Assembly (NCBI RefSeq): GCF_012396315.1
Contig: NZ_JAAXPF010000002.1
Location: 1 to 64,000, forward strand
From: Corynebacterium mucifaciens
GTDB lineage: Bacteria > Actinomycetota > Actinomycetes > Mycobacteriales > Mycobacteriaceae
Length of the DNA: 64,000 bases
Direction of reading: 5' to 3'
A program made the position numbers and the translations under genes. Below the pieces are notes generated by a model that saw nothing but the letters and a program-made list of their open reading frames with translations, had not been told where the DNA came from and searched no databases. Of the stretch, positions 35,412 to 45,368 are shown in pieces (within the stretch, counting starts at the first letter, position 1; each line of letters begins with the position of its first letter).

Positions 35412-38400
35412 TTAGTTCCGGATATCCGCCGGATCGTGGATCACGCCGAAGCGATGCAGCGTCGCTGAGACCGCCTGCTCCAGCAGATAGGGGAGGAGCT
35501 CGCGGCGCCCGTCGATGAGCACAGGACCGTCAAAAACCGCGGTGGGAACGTCGCCGTAGAGCTCCTCAGGCGCACGGCCCACAACGCGGATGCGGTGAGG
35601 CGCATTCGTGACGGCGGGAGCGTCGACGGTGACATTGGCTGTCTCGAGCTCGCGCGCAACCGCATCCGGTGCGACCACACGCACCTGGGTGCCGGTGATC
35701 GCGGCGGCGATAAGCTGCCGGTAGACCTCGCGCAGCCGGTAGCCCTCGCCGACGTAGACCACCACCGGCTCCAGTGTGTTGCGGTAGCGGAAGATGTTGG
35801 CCTCGGAGCGCAGACCGGAGTGATCGTGGCCGCGGCCGAATTCGTTGTCCCACGCGCGCTGGTCGTACTCGGCGGCGCGGGAGAGCCAGCCGTAGTCCTC
35901 GTCGCTTAAGTTGGCACGGAACGCGTCGAGAAGCTCCTGCACCTTCGCCGAAATGCTGACTCCGAGCGACGGGGCAAGTGCAGCACGCTCCCGCCAGGTG
36001 CCCATCTGCGCGACGTAGTTCGGCCCACCCGCCTTCGCGCCGGGGCCCACCGAGGACTTCTTCCAGCCGCCAAACGGCTGGCGCTGCACGATCGCACCGG
36101 TGATACCGCGGTTGACGTAGACGTTGCCGGCCTCGACGCGATCGAGCCACGTGGTGATTTCCTCGCCGTCGAGGGTGTGGATGCCGGCGGTGAGTCCGAA
36201 GCCGGTGGAGTTTTGCCACTCGATCGCCTCGTCTAAGTCCTTGGCGTGCATGATGCCCAGCACCGGCCCGAAGCACTCGTTCTGGTGATACCAGGAGCCC
36301 GGCTTCACACCGTCGCGGATGCCGGGCGACCAGAACTTGCCCTCGTCGTCGAGCTTGCGAGGTATGAGCAGCCACGTCTCGCCCGGCTCCAGCGTGGTCA
36401 GGCCCCGCTCGAGCTTCTCGCCCGGGGGCTCGATGAGCCCGTTCATGGTGGTGGACAGGTCGGTGCCCGGGCCCACCACCAGGGTGGAGGCGGCGTCGAT
36501 CAGCTGGTTCTTTAGACGCTCGGACTCGCCGGCGGAGCCGACCAGGATTGCCAGCGAGGCGGCGGAGCACTTCTGGCCCGAGTGGCCGAACGCCGACAGG
36601 TACAGGTCGTTGACCGCAAGATCCGGGTCGGCGGACGGGGTGATGATGATGGCGTTCTTGCCGGATGTTTCCGCCATCACGTTGAGCCTCGGGTTCCAGG
36701 ACTTGAACAGCTGGGCGGTTTCGGAGGCGCCGGTGAGGATGATGGCGTCCACGGCGTGGTCGGTAAGCAGGGCCTTGCCGGCCTCGCCCTCATCCGCGCG
36801 CACGTACTGCACGGTGTCGGCGTCAATGCCCTTTTCGGCGAAGATCGCCTGGATGCAGTCTGCAATGAGCTTGGCGCACTGCGTCACCTGCGGCGCCGGC
36901 TTGAGAATCACCGCAGAGCCGGCCGCTAGCGCCGCCACCACGCCACCGGTGGGGATGGCTACCGGGAAGTTCCATGGCGGGACGACGACGGTGAGTTTGT
37001 TCGGCTCGAAATCCGCGGCGATCTCGTCGAGGTGGCGGGCACTGTCGGCGTAGTAGGTGCAGAAATCGATCGCCTCCGAGATCTCCGGATCGGACTGGTC
37101 GACCGTCTTACCCGCCTCGTGCGCGGCAACGGCGATGAAGTCACCGCGGCGTCGCGCGATCTCGTCGCCGATCGCATCGAGGACGTCGGCACGCTCGCCA
37201 GCGGAAAGCGCACCCCAGGCTTTCTGCGCCTCCTGCGCGCGGGCGATGTGGTCGGCGATCACGGACGGGTCGGTGATCTCGGTCCCCGTGTCCACAGCGG
37301 GCGGATTCTGCAGGTGTTCGCTCGCCCAGGTGCGGTTGGTCTCAAGCGCCGGGTCGGTGTCCGGCTCGTTAACAAAGCGACCGGTGGAGCCGGACTCCGC
37401 GGCGGCTTGGCGCCCAGTCTCCTGCGTGCGGTCCTGGTTGCGGTTTGGCCCGTTGTGGACCTCCCAGCGGTTGTCCACCGCCCAGCGGAATACCTCCTCC
37501 TGCTCCTTGATCGGGTCGCGCTTGGCCGTCTTGGGGGCGAACAGGGCGTGCAGGAAGTTCTGCGGTGCCGCATTTTCTTCGAGACGGCGCACGAGGTAGC
37601 TCACCGCCACGTCGAAATCCTCCTTGCGCACGACGGGGGTGTAGAGGATCTGGCGGCCGTACGCCTCGCGCACAATCTGCTGCTGCGCCGGCGACATTCC
37701 CTGCAGCATCTCCGAGTCGAGCATGCTGGTGACACCGCGGCGCTGGGCCAGCTCGTATGCCAGCGCGGAGGTGAACAGGTTATGCGAGGCGATGCCGATA
37801 GCGACGCTGTCGGCGTACTCGGGGCGCACGATGAAGTCGAGCAGGCGGTAGTAGTTCGCGTCCACCTCGTCCTTGGTCAAGTACGGCGCCTGCGCCCAGC
37901 CCTTGATCTCAGCGTGGTGGCGCTCCATGGATAGGTTCGCACCCTTGACCAGGCGGATTTTGATCTTGGAGCCGCCAGCGGCCACGCGCTTCTGCGCGAA
38001 GTCCGCAAGGTACTCCAGCGCGCCGGGGGTGTCGGGCAGGTAGGCCTGCAGCACGATGCCGCCCTGGTAGTCCTTGAACTCGTCCTCGCTGAGCAGCTGG
38101 GTGAACACGTCGAGAGTCAGGTGGAGGTCGTGGTATTCCTCCATGTCCATGTTGATGAACACCTGGGGGCTGCGGTCGCGTGCAGCGCGGTACAGCGGGC
38201 GGATGCGGTCCTTGACTAGGCGCACGCACTCGTCATAGTCCCAATGGTTCAGCTGGGAGACCATGGAGGAGGCCTTGACGGACACGTAGGTCACACGCGG
38301 GTTTTTGATCAGGTTCAAGGTGCGCTCCGCGCGGTCAGTCGCTTCCTTCTCCCCGAGCACCGCTTCGCCCAGCAAGTTGAGGTTGAGCTCTTCGCCGCGC

Positions 38401-38843
38401 TTTGCTGCGTTGTCGAGCAGGGTGTTCAGGGCGTCGGACTCCGCGTCGAGCACGAGGTGGCCCACCAACTGACGCAAGCGCATGCGCGCCGCCGGAACAA
38501 CCACGAAGGGCAAGAACGGGCCGACGAAGGCGCCGGCACCGACGAGCAGGGCGTTAATGCGGCCGAGGAAGGAAGCGTCGACGCCTCTGGTGATCGTGCG
38601 CAAGGAATTCGCCGCCACCCGGTTGTCTTCGGGACGCATTACGCGGTCAACAAAATCCATGGTGAAGCGAACGCCGTTATCGTCGCGCAGCATTTCAGCG
38701 AGCTGCTGCGTCTGGGCGTCGTCCGCATCTGCGTCAGCGGTCGCTTCCATCCAGTGGTACGCGCGGGCAACCGCCGAATCGACGACATGGTCGAGGTCAG
38801 AGGTACTTTCCGGCGCGAGCTGGTTGGTGCGTAAGTTTGGCAT
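35412..38843 (-). CDS. putA: PutA, bifunctional proline dehydrogenase / P5C dehydrogenase
   Basis: 1143 residues. The FAD-dependent proline dehydrogenase domain covers about residues 80-480 (IKIRLVKGANLSMERHH is its C-terminal signature). The aldehyde dehydrogenase domain covers about 540-1010, with the catalytic Cys759 in SGQKCSAAS. A C-terminal domain follows. It has no ribbon-helix-helix DNA-binding domain. It oxidises proline to glutamate via P5C, channelled between sites. GAGGAG precedes the ATG. An inverted repeat lies about 30 bases upstream of the start. Confidence 0.97.
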   Translation of the reverse strand: MPNLRTNQLAPESTSDLDHVVDSAVARAYHWMEATADADADDAQTQQLAEMLRDDNGVRFTMDFVDRVMRPEDNRVAANSLRTITRGVDASFLGRINALLVGAGAFVGPFLPFVVVPAARMRLRQLVGHLVLDAESDALNTLLDNAAKRGEELNLNLLGEAVLGEKEATDRAERTLNLIKNPRVTYVSVKASSMVSQLNHWDYDECVRLVKDRIRPLYRAARDRSPQVFINMDMEEYHDLHLTLDVFTQLLSEDEFKDYQGGIVLQAYLPDTPGALEYLADFAQKRVAAGGSKIKIRLVKGANLSMERHHAEIKGWAQAPYLTKDEVDANYYRLLDFIVRPEYADSVAIGIASHNLFTSALAYELAQRRGVTSMLDSEMLQGMSPAQQQIVREAYGRQILYTPVVRKEDFDVAVSYLVRRLEENAAPQNFLHALFAPKTAKRDPIKEQEEVFRWAVDNRWEVHNGPNRNQDRTQETGRQAAAESGSTGRFVNEPDTDPALETNRTWASEHLQNPPAVDTGTEITDPSVIADHIARAQEAQKAWGALSAGERADVLDAIGDEIARRRGDFIAVAAHEAGKTVDQSDPEISEAIDFCTYYADSARHLDEIAADFEPNKLTVVVPPWNFPVAIPTGGVVAALAAGSAVILKPAPQVTQCAKLIADCIQAIFAEKGIDADTVQYVRADEGEAGKALLTDHAVDAIILTGASETAQLFKSWNPRLNVMAETSGKNAIIITPSADPDLAVNDLYLSAFGHSGQKCSAASLAILVGSAGESERLKNQLIDAASTLVVGPGTDLSTTMNGLIEPPGEKLERGLTTLEPGETWLLIPRKLDDEGKFWSPGIRDGVKPGSWYHQNECFGPVLGIMHAKDLDEAIEWQNSTGFGLTAGIHTLDGEEITTWLDRVEAGNVYVNRGITGAIVQRQPFGGWKKSSVGPGAKAGGPNYVAQMGTWRERAALAPSLGVSISAKVQELLDAFRANLSDEDYGWLSRAAEYDQRAWDNEFGRGHDHSGLRSEANIFRYRNTLEPVVVYVGEGYRLREVYRQLIAAAITGTQVRVVAPDAVARELETANVTVDAPAVTNAPHRIRVVGRAPEELYGDVPTAVFDGPVLIDGRRELLPYLLEQAVSATLHRFGVIHDPADIRN

Positions 38844-38871
38844 ATGTGCTCCTCACCACTGATTCATTGGG

Positions 38872-38887
38872 TTGTGATATCTCACAA
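38872..38887. promoter_or_regulatory. Inverted repeat in the putA promoter region
   Basis: TTGTGA (38872-38877) and TCACAA (38882-38887) are exact inverted arms with a four-base spacer. They lie between the putA ribosome site and likely promoter elements further upstream. The spacer is four bases, not the six of CRP/GlxR sites, so a GlxR site is not claimed. A regulator of proline use is a reasonable guess. Confidence 0.45.
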
Positions 38888-38945
38888 ACTAACGTATCTA
38901 CCTGAACCATGTCACGGTTTTAAAAACCATTGTTTTGCGAGCATG

Positions 38946-38975
38946 AAAAAGCCCCGGAAACGCAGGTTTCCGGGG
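38946..38975 (-). terminator. Intrinsic terminator after dadA
   Basis: On the minus strand a ten-base-pair stem (38975-38966 with 38961-38952, four-base loop) is followed at once by CTTTTT. This is a classical intrinsic terminator for dadA, separating it from putA. Confidence 0.9.
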
Positions 38976-38989
38976 TTAGATTGGGCGGG

Positions 38990-40237
38990 CTACAAGCCGC
39001 CGAAGGGGCCGCGCAGCGGGTCGAACGGTGCGATTGTCTCATCCACCTCGCCGGTCTCGATCTGCTTCGCCAGCATCTTCCCGGACAGCGGACCGAGAAT
39101 GATGCCCCACATGCCGTGGCCGCCGTTGGTGTAGACGTTTGGCGCTTTGGTGGCGCCAACGAGCGGCAGGCCGTCCGGGGTGACCGGGCGTGATCCCACC
39201 CACTCGTCCTGCCGGTCGTCCCAGTCGATGCCGCGGAAGAACGGTTTCGTCGTGTGGATCATCGACGCCACGCGGCCAGGCTGGAATGGCTCGTCGGGTC
39301 CGCGGAACTCCATTGTGCCGGCGATGCGGAACCGGCCCTGGTACGGGGTGCAGGCGATCTTCGGGCCCGGCAGATACACCGGGCACGTGGCGGGCTCTTC
39401 GGTCTCTACGGAGAAGGAGTAACCGCGGCCGGCCTGGACGAGGGTGGTCACTCCCAGGACCTTCGCCAACTTAGGAAGCCACGCGCCGGTGGCGAGTACC
39501 ACGTTGTCGGCGTGCAGCCACTCACCGGTGGCGAGTTTGACCGCGGGTGTGCGGGCGGAGGTGACTTCCACGACCTCTGCACCGGTGGTGATGGTGCCGC
39601 CGCGCTGGACGATCGAATCGGCGATGGCCTGGCAGTATGGCCCTGGCTCGATGAAGCGCTGTCCGCCCATGCGGTATGTTGCCCCGACTTTGTCGGTGAG
39701 CATCGGCGCGTCTGTGCGGGCGTCGTCTAGCGTGATCTGCTCGAACGGAATGTCCTGGCCGTGACGCAGCGCCCCTTCGACCTCCTTTAGGAAGCCGGCG
39801 GCTTTGCCTTCGTTTTCGAAACCGATGATGAACGGCCCCTCGGTAGTGGACGCATTCACTCCGCCTGCCTCAAGCTCGTCGTATGCCGCCAAGGCAGCCA
39901 GATCTGCCTGAGTCAGACCCGCCATCGTCTTGTCCCAGGCGCGGCCGGTGGCGTGCGCCATGAAGTTCGCGCAGAAGCGCCACAGCTTCGGGTCGATGCG
40001 CACAGGCACATCGAGGGCCGCGTGCTTGTCAAAGAGCGCTGTGGGCCCGTACGCCCACAAGCTCGAGTTGGCAAGGGGGATCGTTTTTCCTGGTGCGAGC
40101 CATCCAGCGTTGCCCCAGGATGAGCCGGCGGCGACATCGATGCGTTCAAGCACCTCCACCTCATGTCCGTACTCTTGTAGGTGCCACGCGGTGGCGAGGC
40201 CCGTCATGCCAGCGCCGACAACGATAGTGCGGGTCAC
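38990..40237 (-). CDS. dadA: D-amino acid dehydrogenase (DadA-like FAD oxidoreductase)
   Basis: 415 residues. The Rossmann motif VVGAGMTGLATAWHL starts at residue 6, and the C-terminal FAD-binding segment has TNGGHGMWGIILGP, typical of DadA/DAO proteins. It oxidises D-amino acids such as D-alanine to keto acids, with electrons to the respiratory chain. GTG 40237 follows AGGAGG. An own terminator separates it from putA, so it is probably a separate transcription unit of the same catabolic neighbourhood. Confidence 0.88.
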   Translation of the reverse strand: MTRTIVVGAGMTGLATAWHLQEYGHEVEVLERIDVAAGSSWGNAGWLAPGKTIPLANSSLWAYGPTALFDKHAALDVPVRIDPKLWRFCANFMAHATGRAWDKTMAGLTQADLAALAAYDELEAGGVNASTTEGPFIIGFENEGKAAGFLKEVEGALRHGQDIPFEQITLDDARTDAPMLTDKVGATYRMGGQRFIEPGPYCQAIADSIVQRGGTITTGAEVVEVTSARTPAVKLATGEWLHADNVVLATGAWLPKLAKVLGVTTLVQAGRGYSFSVETEEPATCPVYLPGPKIACTPYQGRFRIAGTMEFRGPDEPFQPGRVASMIHTTKPFFRGIDWDDRQDEWVGSRPVTPDGLPLVGATKAPNVYTNGGHGMWGIILGPLSGKMLAKQIETGEVDETIAPFDPLRGPFGGL

Positions 40238-40333
40238 GTGTGTTCCTCCTCACAACAGCTATGTAAACGTGTTGAGGGTAATGTAACGCAGAATCCGCGC
40301 CGTCGCCCCGGCTTTGGCAATTGGCTATCCGCG

Positions 40334-42874
40334 CTACCCTCCGCGGATTTCTAACGAGGAGAGCCGTACTTCACCTGCCTCGTCGGAGGCGTCCAGATCC
40401 ACAACCCCGTGCAGCTGGAACGCGTTGTCCCCCTCGGGGTCCTTGATAATTTGGGTGACCCTCCACGCTCGGCCGGCAGAGTCCTCCAGCCGGAAGAATT
40501 CCGGGCCGCGCGCGTCGGGGCCCAAGTCCACATCCGTGTATTCGTCGAAGTAGTCGTCCATTGCAGCCGGCCAGTCCACCCGCGCGTCCGGCTCCAGGTA
40601 GCCCAGCATGTCCTCCAGCTGGTCCTCCTTCTCGTAGGCGAAGAGTTCCACGAGGCGGAAAAAGTAGTTGCGCACCATGATGGTGAAGGCGCGTCGATTA
40701 GCGGTGAGCGCCGTGGGGTCTTCCACGCCGAACGCGAGCTCGCGGTCGATGGTGTCCTGGCTCACGGGCTGGTCGTCGCCGGTCATGTGCGCCCACTCGT
40801 CGATGAGCGACGAGTCGACCTGGCGGATCAGCTCACCGAGCCACACGACGATGTCCTCGAGATCATCGTTCATGTAGGTGTCCGGGATGGAATAGGAAAG
40901 GGTGCGCCACGCATCGGTGAGGTAGCGCAGCACCACGCCCTCCGAGCGGGCTAGACCATAGGTGGCGATGAGGTCCGAAAACGTCATCGCGTGCTCGATC
41001 ATGTCGCGCACAACCGATTTCGGCGACAGCTCGAATTCCTTCGCCCACGGATTGCCTTCCGTAAAGGTGGCGAACGCCTCCTCTAGTTCGTCAGCAAGCG
41101 GCTTGGGGTAGGTGACGTCCTCAACGATGGCCATCCGCTCCGTATAGTCCACCCCCTCTGCCTTCAGAGCGGCGATCTCTTCGCCGCGAGCAGCTGTTTG
41201 CTGGGCTTGGAGCAGCTGTCTCGGGTCGTCCAGAATCGCCTCGAACGTCGAGATGACGTCGAGGGTGTACGTGTCCGACTCAGGGTCGAGCAACGTGAGG
41301 AACGCCAAGGCGAAAGGGGACAACGGCTGGTTCAGCGCGAAATCCCGGTCCAGCTCCTGGGTGAGCGTGTACGGCCGAAAAGCAGGGGAGTCGGGAGTGC
41401 GCTCCACCACGCCCGCGGAAATCAATCCGCGGAAGAGATGCACCGCCTGGATGATGTCCCGGTTTTGCTTTGCACGCGGGTCGTGGTTCGAGCGCAACAA
41501 GTGGCGCATGTGCTCGTAGCCATCTCCCGGCCGGGCCACCACGTTAAGCAACATCGAGTTTGAGACCTTGAACTGGCTGGTCAGCTCCTCGGGCTCCGCC
41601 ACCTTTAACCGTTCGAAGGTGTTCTCAGACCAGCTCACTTCCCCCTCGCGGGCAGACTTCTTCCGCAGCTTCTTCAACTTCTTCGGGTCGTCTCCCGCTT
41701 TCCGGCGCAGCTTCACGTTTTCAATCTCGTGTTCCGGTGCCTCGACGACGACCGTGCCCTCAGTGTCGTACCCCGCCCTGCCAGCACGGCCGGCAATCTG
41801 GTGAAACTCGCGGGACTTGAGGATCCGCTGGCGTGTGCCGTCGTACTTGGCCAGGCCGGTAATGAGGACCGTGCGGATCGGCACATTGATGCCCACGCCG
41901 AGGGTGTCTGTTCCGCAGATGACCTTGAGCAACCCGGTTTGGGAAAGCCGCTCAACCAAGCGGCGGTACTTTGGCAGCATGCCCGCGTGGTGGACACCGA
42001 TGCCGCGGCGGACGAGCTTGGAGAGTGTCTTGCCAAACGTTGTGGTGAAGCGGAAGTCTCCGATTTCCTCAGCGATGCGCTGCTTTTCTTCAGGCGTGAC
42101 GATGTTCAAACTCGTCAGCGCCTGGGCGCGTTCCGTCGCTTCGCGCTGCGAAAAGTGGACAACATATATCGGCGCTTTATTGTCTTCCAGCAACTCCTCG
42201 ATCGTCTCGTGGACAGGGGAGAACACGTAGTGGAAGTCCAGCGGCACCGGGCGCTCGGCGCCGCCGACGTAGGTGGTCTTTCGGCCGGTTCGCTCGGTGA
42301 GGTCTTCCTCCAGCCAAGCCGTGTCCCCCAACGTCGCGGACATGAGGAGGAACTGCGCCTCCGGCAACTCAAGTAGCGGCACCTGCCAAGCCCAGCCTCG
42401 GTCGGGTTCGGAGTAGTAATGGAATTCGTCCATCACGACCTGGTCGATCTTGGCGTTTGCACCCTCCCGCAGCGCGATGTTGGCAACGATTTCAGCGGTG
42501 GCGGCGATGATCGGCGCATTCGCATTCACCGTCGCGTCGCCGGTCATCATGCCTACGTTCTCCGCGCCGAAAATCTCGCACAGCGCGAAAAACTTTTCGC
42601 TGACCAGGGCCTTAATCGGGGCGGTGTAAAACGTCCGCTGACCACGGGCCAAAGCGATGAAATGCGCCGCGTTTGCCACCATGGATTTCCCCGACCCTGT
42701 TGGGGTAGCCAAGATAACGTTGTCGCCCGCCAGCAGCGCGAGCGACGCCTCTTCCTGCGCGGGGTAGAGCGATATCCCTCTCGAAGCCGTCCACGCGGTG
42801 AAAGAGTCCCAGACAGCATCGTCGAAGAGCGACTCTGGGGCGTGCGCAATGTCGTCAAGCAAATCGGTCAGCAT
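40334..42874 (-). CDS. Ski2-like DExH helicase (HelY family)
   Basis: 846 residues. Walker A is TPTGSGKS (57-64), the DExH box is VVMDEFHYY, and SATLGD and the QIAGRAGRAG motif VI follow. A winged-helix and C-terminal DSHCT-like region complete the Ski2/Mtr4 layout. Mycobacterial HelY is the nearest named relative. Function is RNA or RNA-DNA unwinding, substrate unknown. ATG 42874 has GTG 42877 just before it; TACGGT then lies seven bases before that GTG, so a leaderless GTG start is equally possible. Confidence 0.9.
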   Translation of the reverse strand: MLTDLLDDIAHAPESLFDDAVWDSFTAWTASRGISLYPAQEEASLALLAGDNVILATPTGSGKSMVANAAHFIALARGQRTFYTAPIKALVSEKFFALCEIFGAENVGMMTGDATVNANAPIIAATAEIVANIALREGANAKIDQVVMDEFHYYSEPDRGWAWQVPLLELPEAQFLLMSATLGDTAWLEEDLTERTGRKTTYVGGAERPVPLDFHYVFSPVHETIEELLEDNKAPIYVVHFSQREATERAQALTSLNIVTPEEKQRIAEEIGDFRFTTTFGKTLSKLVRRGIGVHHAGMLPKYRRLVERLSQTGLLKVICGTDTLGVGINVPIRTVLITGLAKYDGTRQRILKSREFHQIAGRAGRAGYDTEGTVVVEAPEHEIENVKLRRKAGDDPKKLKKLRKKSAREGEVSWSENTFERLKVAEPEELTSQFKVSNSMLLNVVARPGDGYEHMRHLLRSNHDPRAKQNRDIIQAVHLFRGLISAGVVERTPDSPAFRPYTLTQELDRDFALNQPLSPFALAFLTLLDPESDTYTLDVISTFEAILDDPRQLLQAQQTAARGEEIAALKAEGVDYTERMAIVEDVTYPKPLADELEEAFATFTEGNPWAKEFELSPKSVVRDMIEHAMTFSDLIATYGLARSEGVVLRYLTDAWRTLSYSIPDTYMNDDLEDIVVWLGELIRQVDSSLIDEWAHMTGDDQPVSQDTIDRELAFGVEDPTALTANRRAFTIMVRNYFFRLVELFAYEKEDQLEDMLGYLEPDARVDWPAAMDDYFDEYTDVDLGPDARGPEFFRLEDSAGRAWRVTQIIKDPEGDNAFQLHGVVDLDASDEAGEVRLSSLEIRGG

Positions 42875-42908
42875 CACAGGTTTTACCGTAGCCGACCGCA
42901 CGGCACGG

Positions 42909-44000
42909 CTACCTCGGGTCGTCGCCCTGCCCGTCGGGGCTCTCGCCGTGCGGGGTGTCCCTTTGGTCGTCGTCAAGCTGTTGCTCAGGCTCTTCAGAGT
43001 CGACCACAAAGTGATCGCGCAGCCGCCGAGCTGTCTCTTCGCTGTGGGGGAGCCCACGCTGGTCCGCACGGTTGCGGTCGCGATCCTCGATGGCCGAGAG
43101 GTAGTTTTCAAATGCCTCGCTGATCTCCTCGCCGCTGGGCATCTGCGCCTCCCCAGGCATCATCGCCTGCGGGTGACGGTCGCGGTATTCCTGGATCTCA
43201 CGGTCGTAGTGCTCTTCGAGGGCCTGGACGACCTGGGTGATTTCCTCGGAGTTACCGGTCTGCTCTGCAAGCTGCTGGGACACCCTGCGCATGTCCGCTT
43301 CCAGGGAACGCAAGGGGAACTTCAGATCCGTCGCATCCTCAACGGACTGCAGTAGCTGGAACGTTGCATGGGGGTATGGGGAAGCAGCCACGTAGTGCGG
43401 CACGTGCGCGGTATACCCTGCCACCGAGCGGCCACGCTTGTGCAGCTCGCGCTCGATAAGGATCGAGGCGGATCCGGGGATGCTCACCATGCCGTCAAAG
43501 GTGAACATCGACCCGACAAGCTCGCGGTCATTGCCGTGGGCAGACACCACCAGCGGGCGCGTGTGGGGCGCGCCCATCGGTGCCGCGTACAAGCAGATTG
43601 TCTTGCTCACGCCGAAACGCTCCACAAGGTCGGCCACTGCGCTTCCAAATGCCTCCCAACGCAGGTCCGGCTCCGGACCAGAGAGGAGCAAAAAGGATGC
43701 GCCCTTCTCATCTCGCAGCACGCGCATGTCCAACTGCAGGTCGGCGACATCAGTGATCTCGGCGTGGTCCAGCGTCACAGTGGGGCGACGGGACCGGTAA
43801 TCGATCAACTCGTCGTTGCTAAAGGTCGCGACGGTGCGCGACTCCAGCGCGGCCTTGAGGTGGTCAGCCGCGGCCTCGACCGCGTGACCCGCGTCCGCAT
43901 ACCCGTGCATGGCGATGACCAGCGCTGGTCCGTTCTGCGTGTCCTCGCTCACCTGCGGCGCGGGGTACTCAAGTTCGTACATGCGACGTTCCTGCGTCAT
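42909..44000 (-). CDS. PAC2 family protein
   Basis: 363 residues. The PAC2 domain covers about residues 1-260: LVIAMHGYADAGHAVEAAADHL, then LLLSGPEPDLRWEAF and the APMGAPHTRPL block. The last 60 residues are acidic, Gln/Asp-rich and likely disordered. PAC2 proteins are named after a eukaryotic proteasome-assembly chaperone; in bacteria the role is open. Corynebacteria lack the 20S proteasome, so a different partner is likely. GGAGG precedes the ATG. It sits directly upstream of the HelY-like gene with 34 bases between. Confidence 0.88.
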   Translation of the reverse strand: MTQERRMYELEYPAPQVSEDTQNGPALVIAMHGYADAGHAVEAAADHLKAALESRTVATFSNDELIDYRSRRPTVTLDHAEITDVADLQLDMRVLRDEKGASFLLLSGPEPDLRWEAFGSAVADLVERFGVSKTICLYAAPMGAPHTRPLVVSAHGNDRELVGSMFTFDGMVSIPGSASILIERELHKRGRSVAGYTAHVPHYVAASPYPHATFQLLQSVEDATDLKFPLRSLEADMRRVSQQLAEQTGNSEEITQVVQALEEHYDREIQEYRDRHPQAMMPGEAQMPSGEEISEAFENYLSAIEDRDRNRADQRGLPHSEETARRLRDHFVVDSEEPEQQLDDDQRDTPHGESPDGQGDDPR

Positions 44001-44213
44001 GGTTGTGGCCTCCTACATTCGCTCGCCCAGCCGGCAGTTCGTCCAGGCTTTCTGCTCCACCAGCACAACGGATCTCGGTGCGCAATCATTCCATTGTGCC
44101 CGAGTGGCGCGGTCGGTGCCTCTGGCCGGTGCAGGGCGGGTGAGATGGCCGCGCGGGATGAGTAGATTGTTCGGCGCGGGGAACCGCAGCTGACTAGGCA
44201 CGGTCTAATCGTT

Positions 44214-45365
44214 ATGGATACACAGCCTCAGCCAAACGAGACCAACCAGCCAGCCAGTGCGAACTTGCCGGAGCAGGGGCAAACAGCTCTCCGCTCACCG
44301 TCGCACCTGATCGCCGCCATTCCGGGGGCGCTCGGATATTTTCCAAACGAATCGGTCGTGCTCATCAACGTCTACTCGCACCCTGGTGCTGACCAAGCGC
44401 TCGACATTGGAACCTACCTCGACGCCGACGTGGGAAACACCGAAAGCATCCAACGCGCGCTCCAGCTGATCCCAGTGGGTAGGCATGTGGCAACGTTCGC
44501 CGTGATCGTCACCCGCGTGCCAGACTCCCAGATGATTGCGGTGGCCGTGGAAGGGTTGCGCCGAGCCGCAGATGAGTTCGGTGAGATTGTGGAGGCATGC
44601 TGGATTGTTTCCGAAGTCGCTGACGGCACGCCCTACCACCTCGTCTTCGGCCCGGACATCTGCTCAGCGCGCAATCTTTGGGGCTGGGACGACACCTACC
44701 AGTGCGGCACCGTGTCCTCGATCGTCGCTGCCGAGCCGATGCGCCCGCTCATTGACCAAGGCGCACTGCCCGAGCTACATAAAGACGAGCTGTTCGCGCA
44801 CTTCGATCCAGTCTCTACCCCAGACGCGCGCAAATGCCAGGCTTTGGCCCCGAGCGCGTACCGCCGAGGGGCCGAGCTGATGGACCTGGTGGACGTAGCC
44901 CCGGCCCTTGCACGAGAGAGGCTTGAGCGCGCATGCGACATTTTCCTCGGCGCACCCAACACCAGCGTGATTGACAACGACGGGAGTCTGATCATCGCCG
45001 ACGTGTTCACCTGCGCGGAAGACGTGGAGCTGCTTGCCTCGGTACTGTCCCGAAATGCGCTGCGCGACTGCCTCATAGTGGACGCCTTAAACCATCCCCG
45101 CGCCGCGGCTGCGGCCCTGCTCACCATCGCACGGAACTTCAGCGGACGGATCCGCGCGAACGCGCTGTGTCTCTGGGCGATGGTGGCGGTCTCACTCGGG
45201 CTCACAGGCTGGGCAAGCGCTGCCTTAGCATCTGCGCAGAAGGAAGTGCCCGGTCACTCCCTGTCGGGCCTACTCGCAAGTGTCTTGGGGATAGGGCAAG
45301 GCCACGCGCTTCTAGAGCTGTGCCACCAGGGGTGCGCCGATACGTGGGCAGGTCTCGAGGGGTGA
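44214..45365 (+). CDS. DUF4192 family protein
   Basis: 383 residues. The family opening is LRSPSHLIAAIPGALGYFPNESVVLI (in two parts about residues 27-53), and other conserved blocks are RVPDSQMIAVAVE and YHLVFGPDICSARNL. A helical C-terminal domain with SLGLTGWASAALASA follows. Widespread in actinobacteria, soluble, of unknown function. The 213 bases between it and PAC2 hold no supported gene. It ends three bases from the converging galE stop. Confidence 0.86.
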   Translation: MDTQPQPNETNQPASANLPEQGQTALRSPSHLIAAIPGALGYFPNESVVLINVYSHPGADQALDIGTYLDADVGNTESIQRALQLIPVGRHVATFAVIVTRVPDSQMIAVAVEGLRRAADEFGEIVEACWIVSEVADGTPYHLVFGPDICSARNLWGWDDTYQCGTVSSIVAAEPMRPLIDQGALPELHKDELFAHFDPVSTPDARKCQALAPSAYRRGAELMDLVDVAPALARERLERACDIFLGAPNTSVIDNDGSLIIADVFTCAEDVELLASVLSRNALRDCLIVDALNHPRAAAAALLTIARNFSGRIRANALCLWAMVAVSLGLTGWASAALASAQKEVPGHSLSGLLASVLGIGQGHALLELCHQGCADTWAGLEG

Positions 45366-45368
45366 GCG

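Noticed and set aside
38872..38887. GlxR (CRP-type) site before putA
   Set aside because: The arms look right but the spacer is four bases instead of six, so the site does not fit the CRP/GlxR consensus.
44013..44201. 62-codon minus-strand open frame between PAC2 and the DUF4192 gene
   Set aside because: No ribosome site, no recognisable domain, and it sits in a divergent promoter region.
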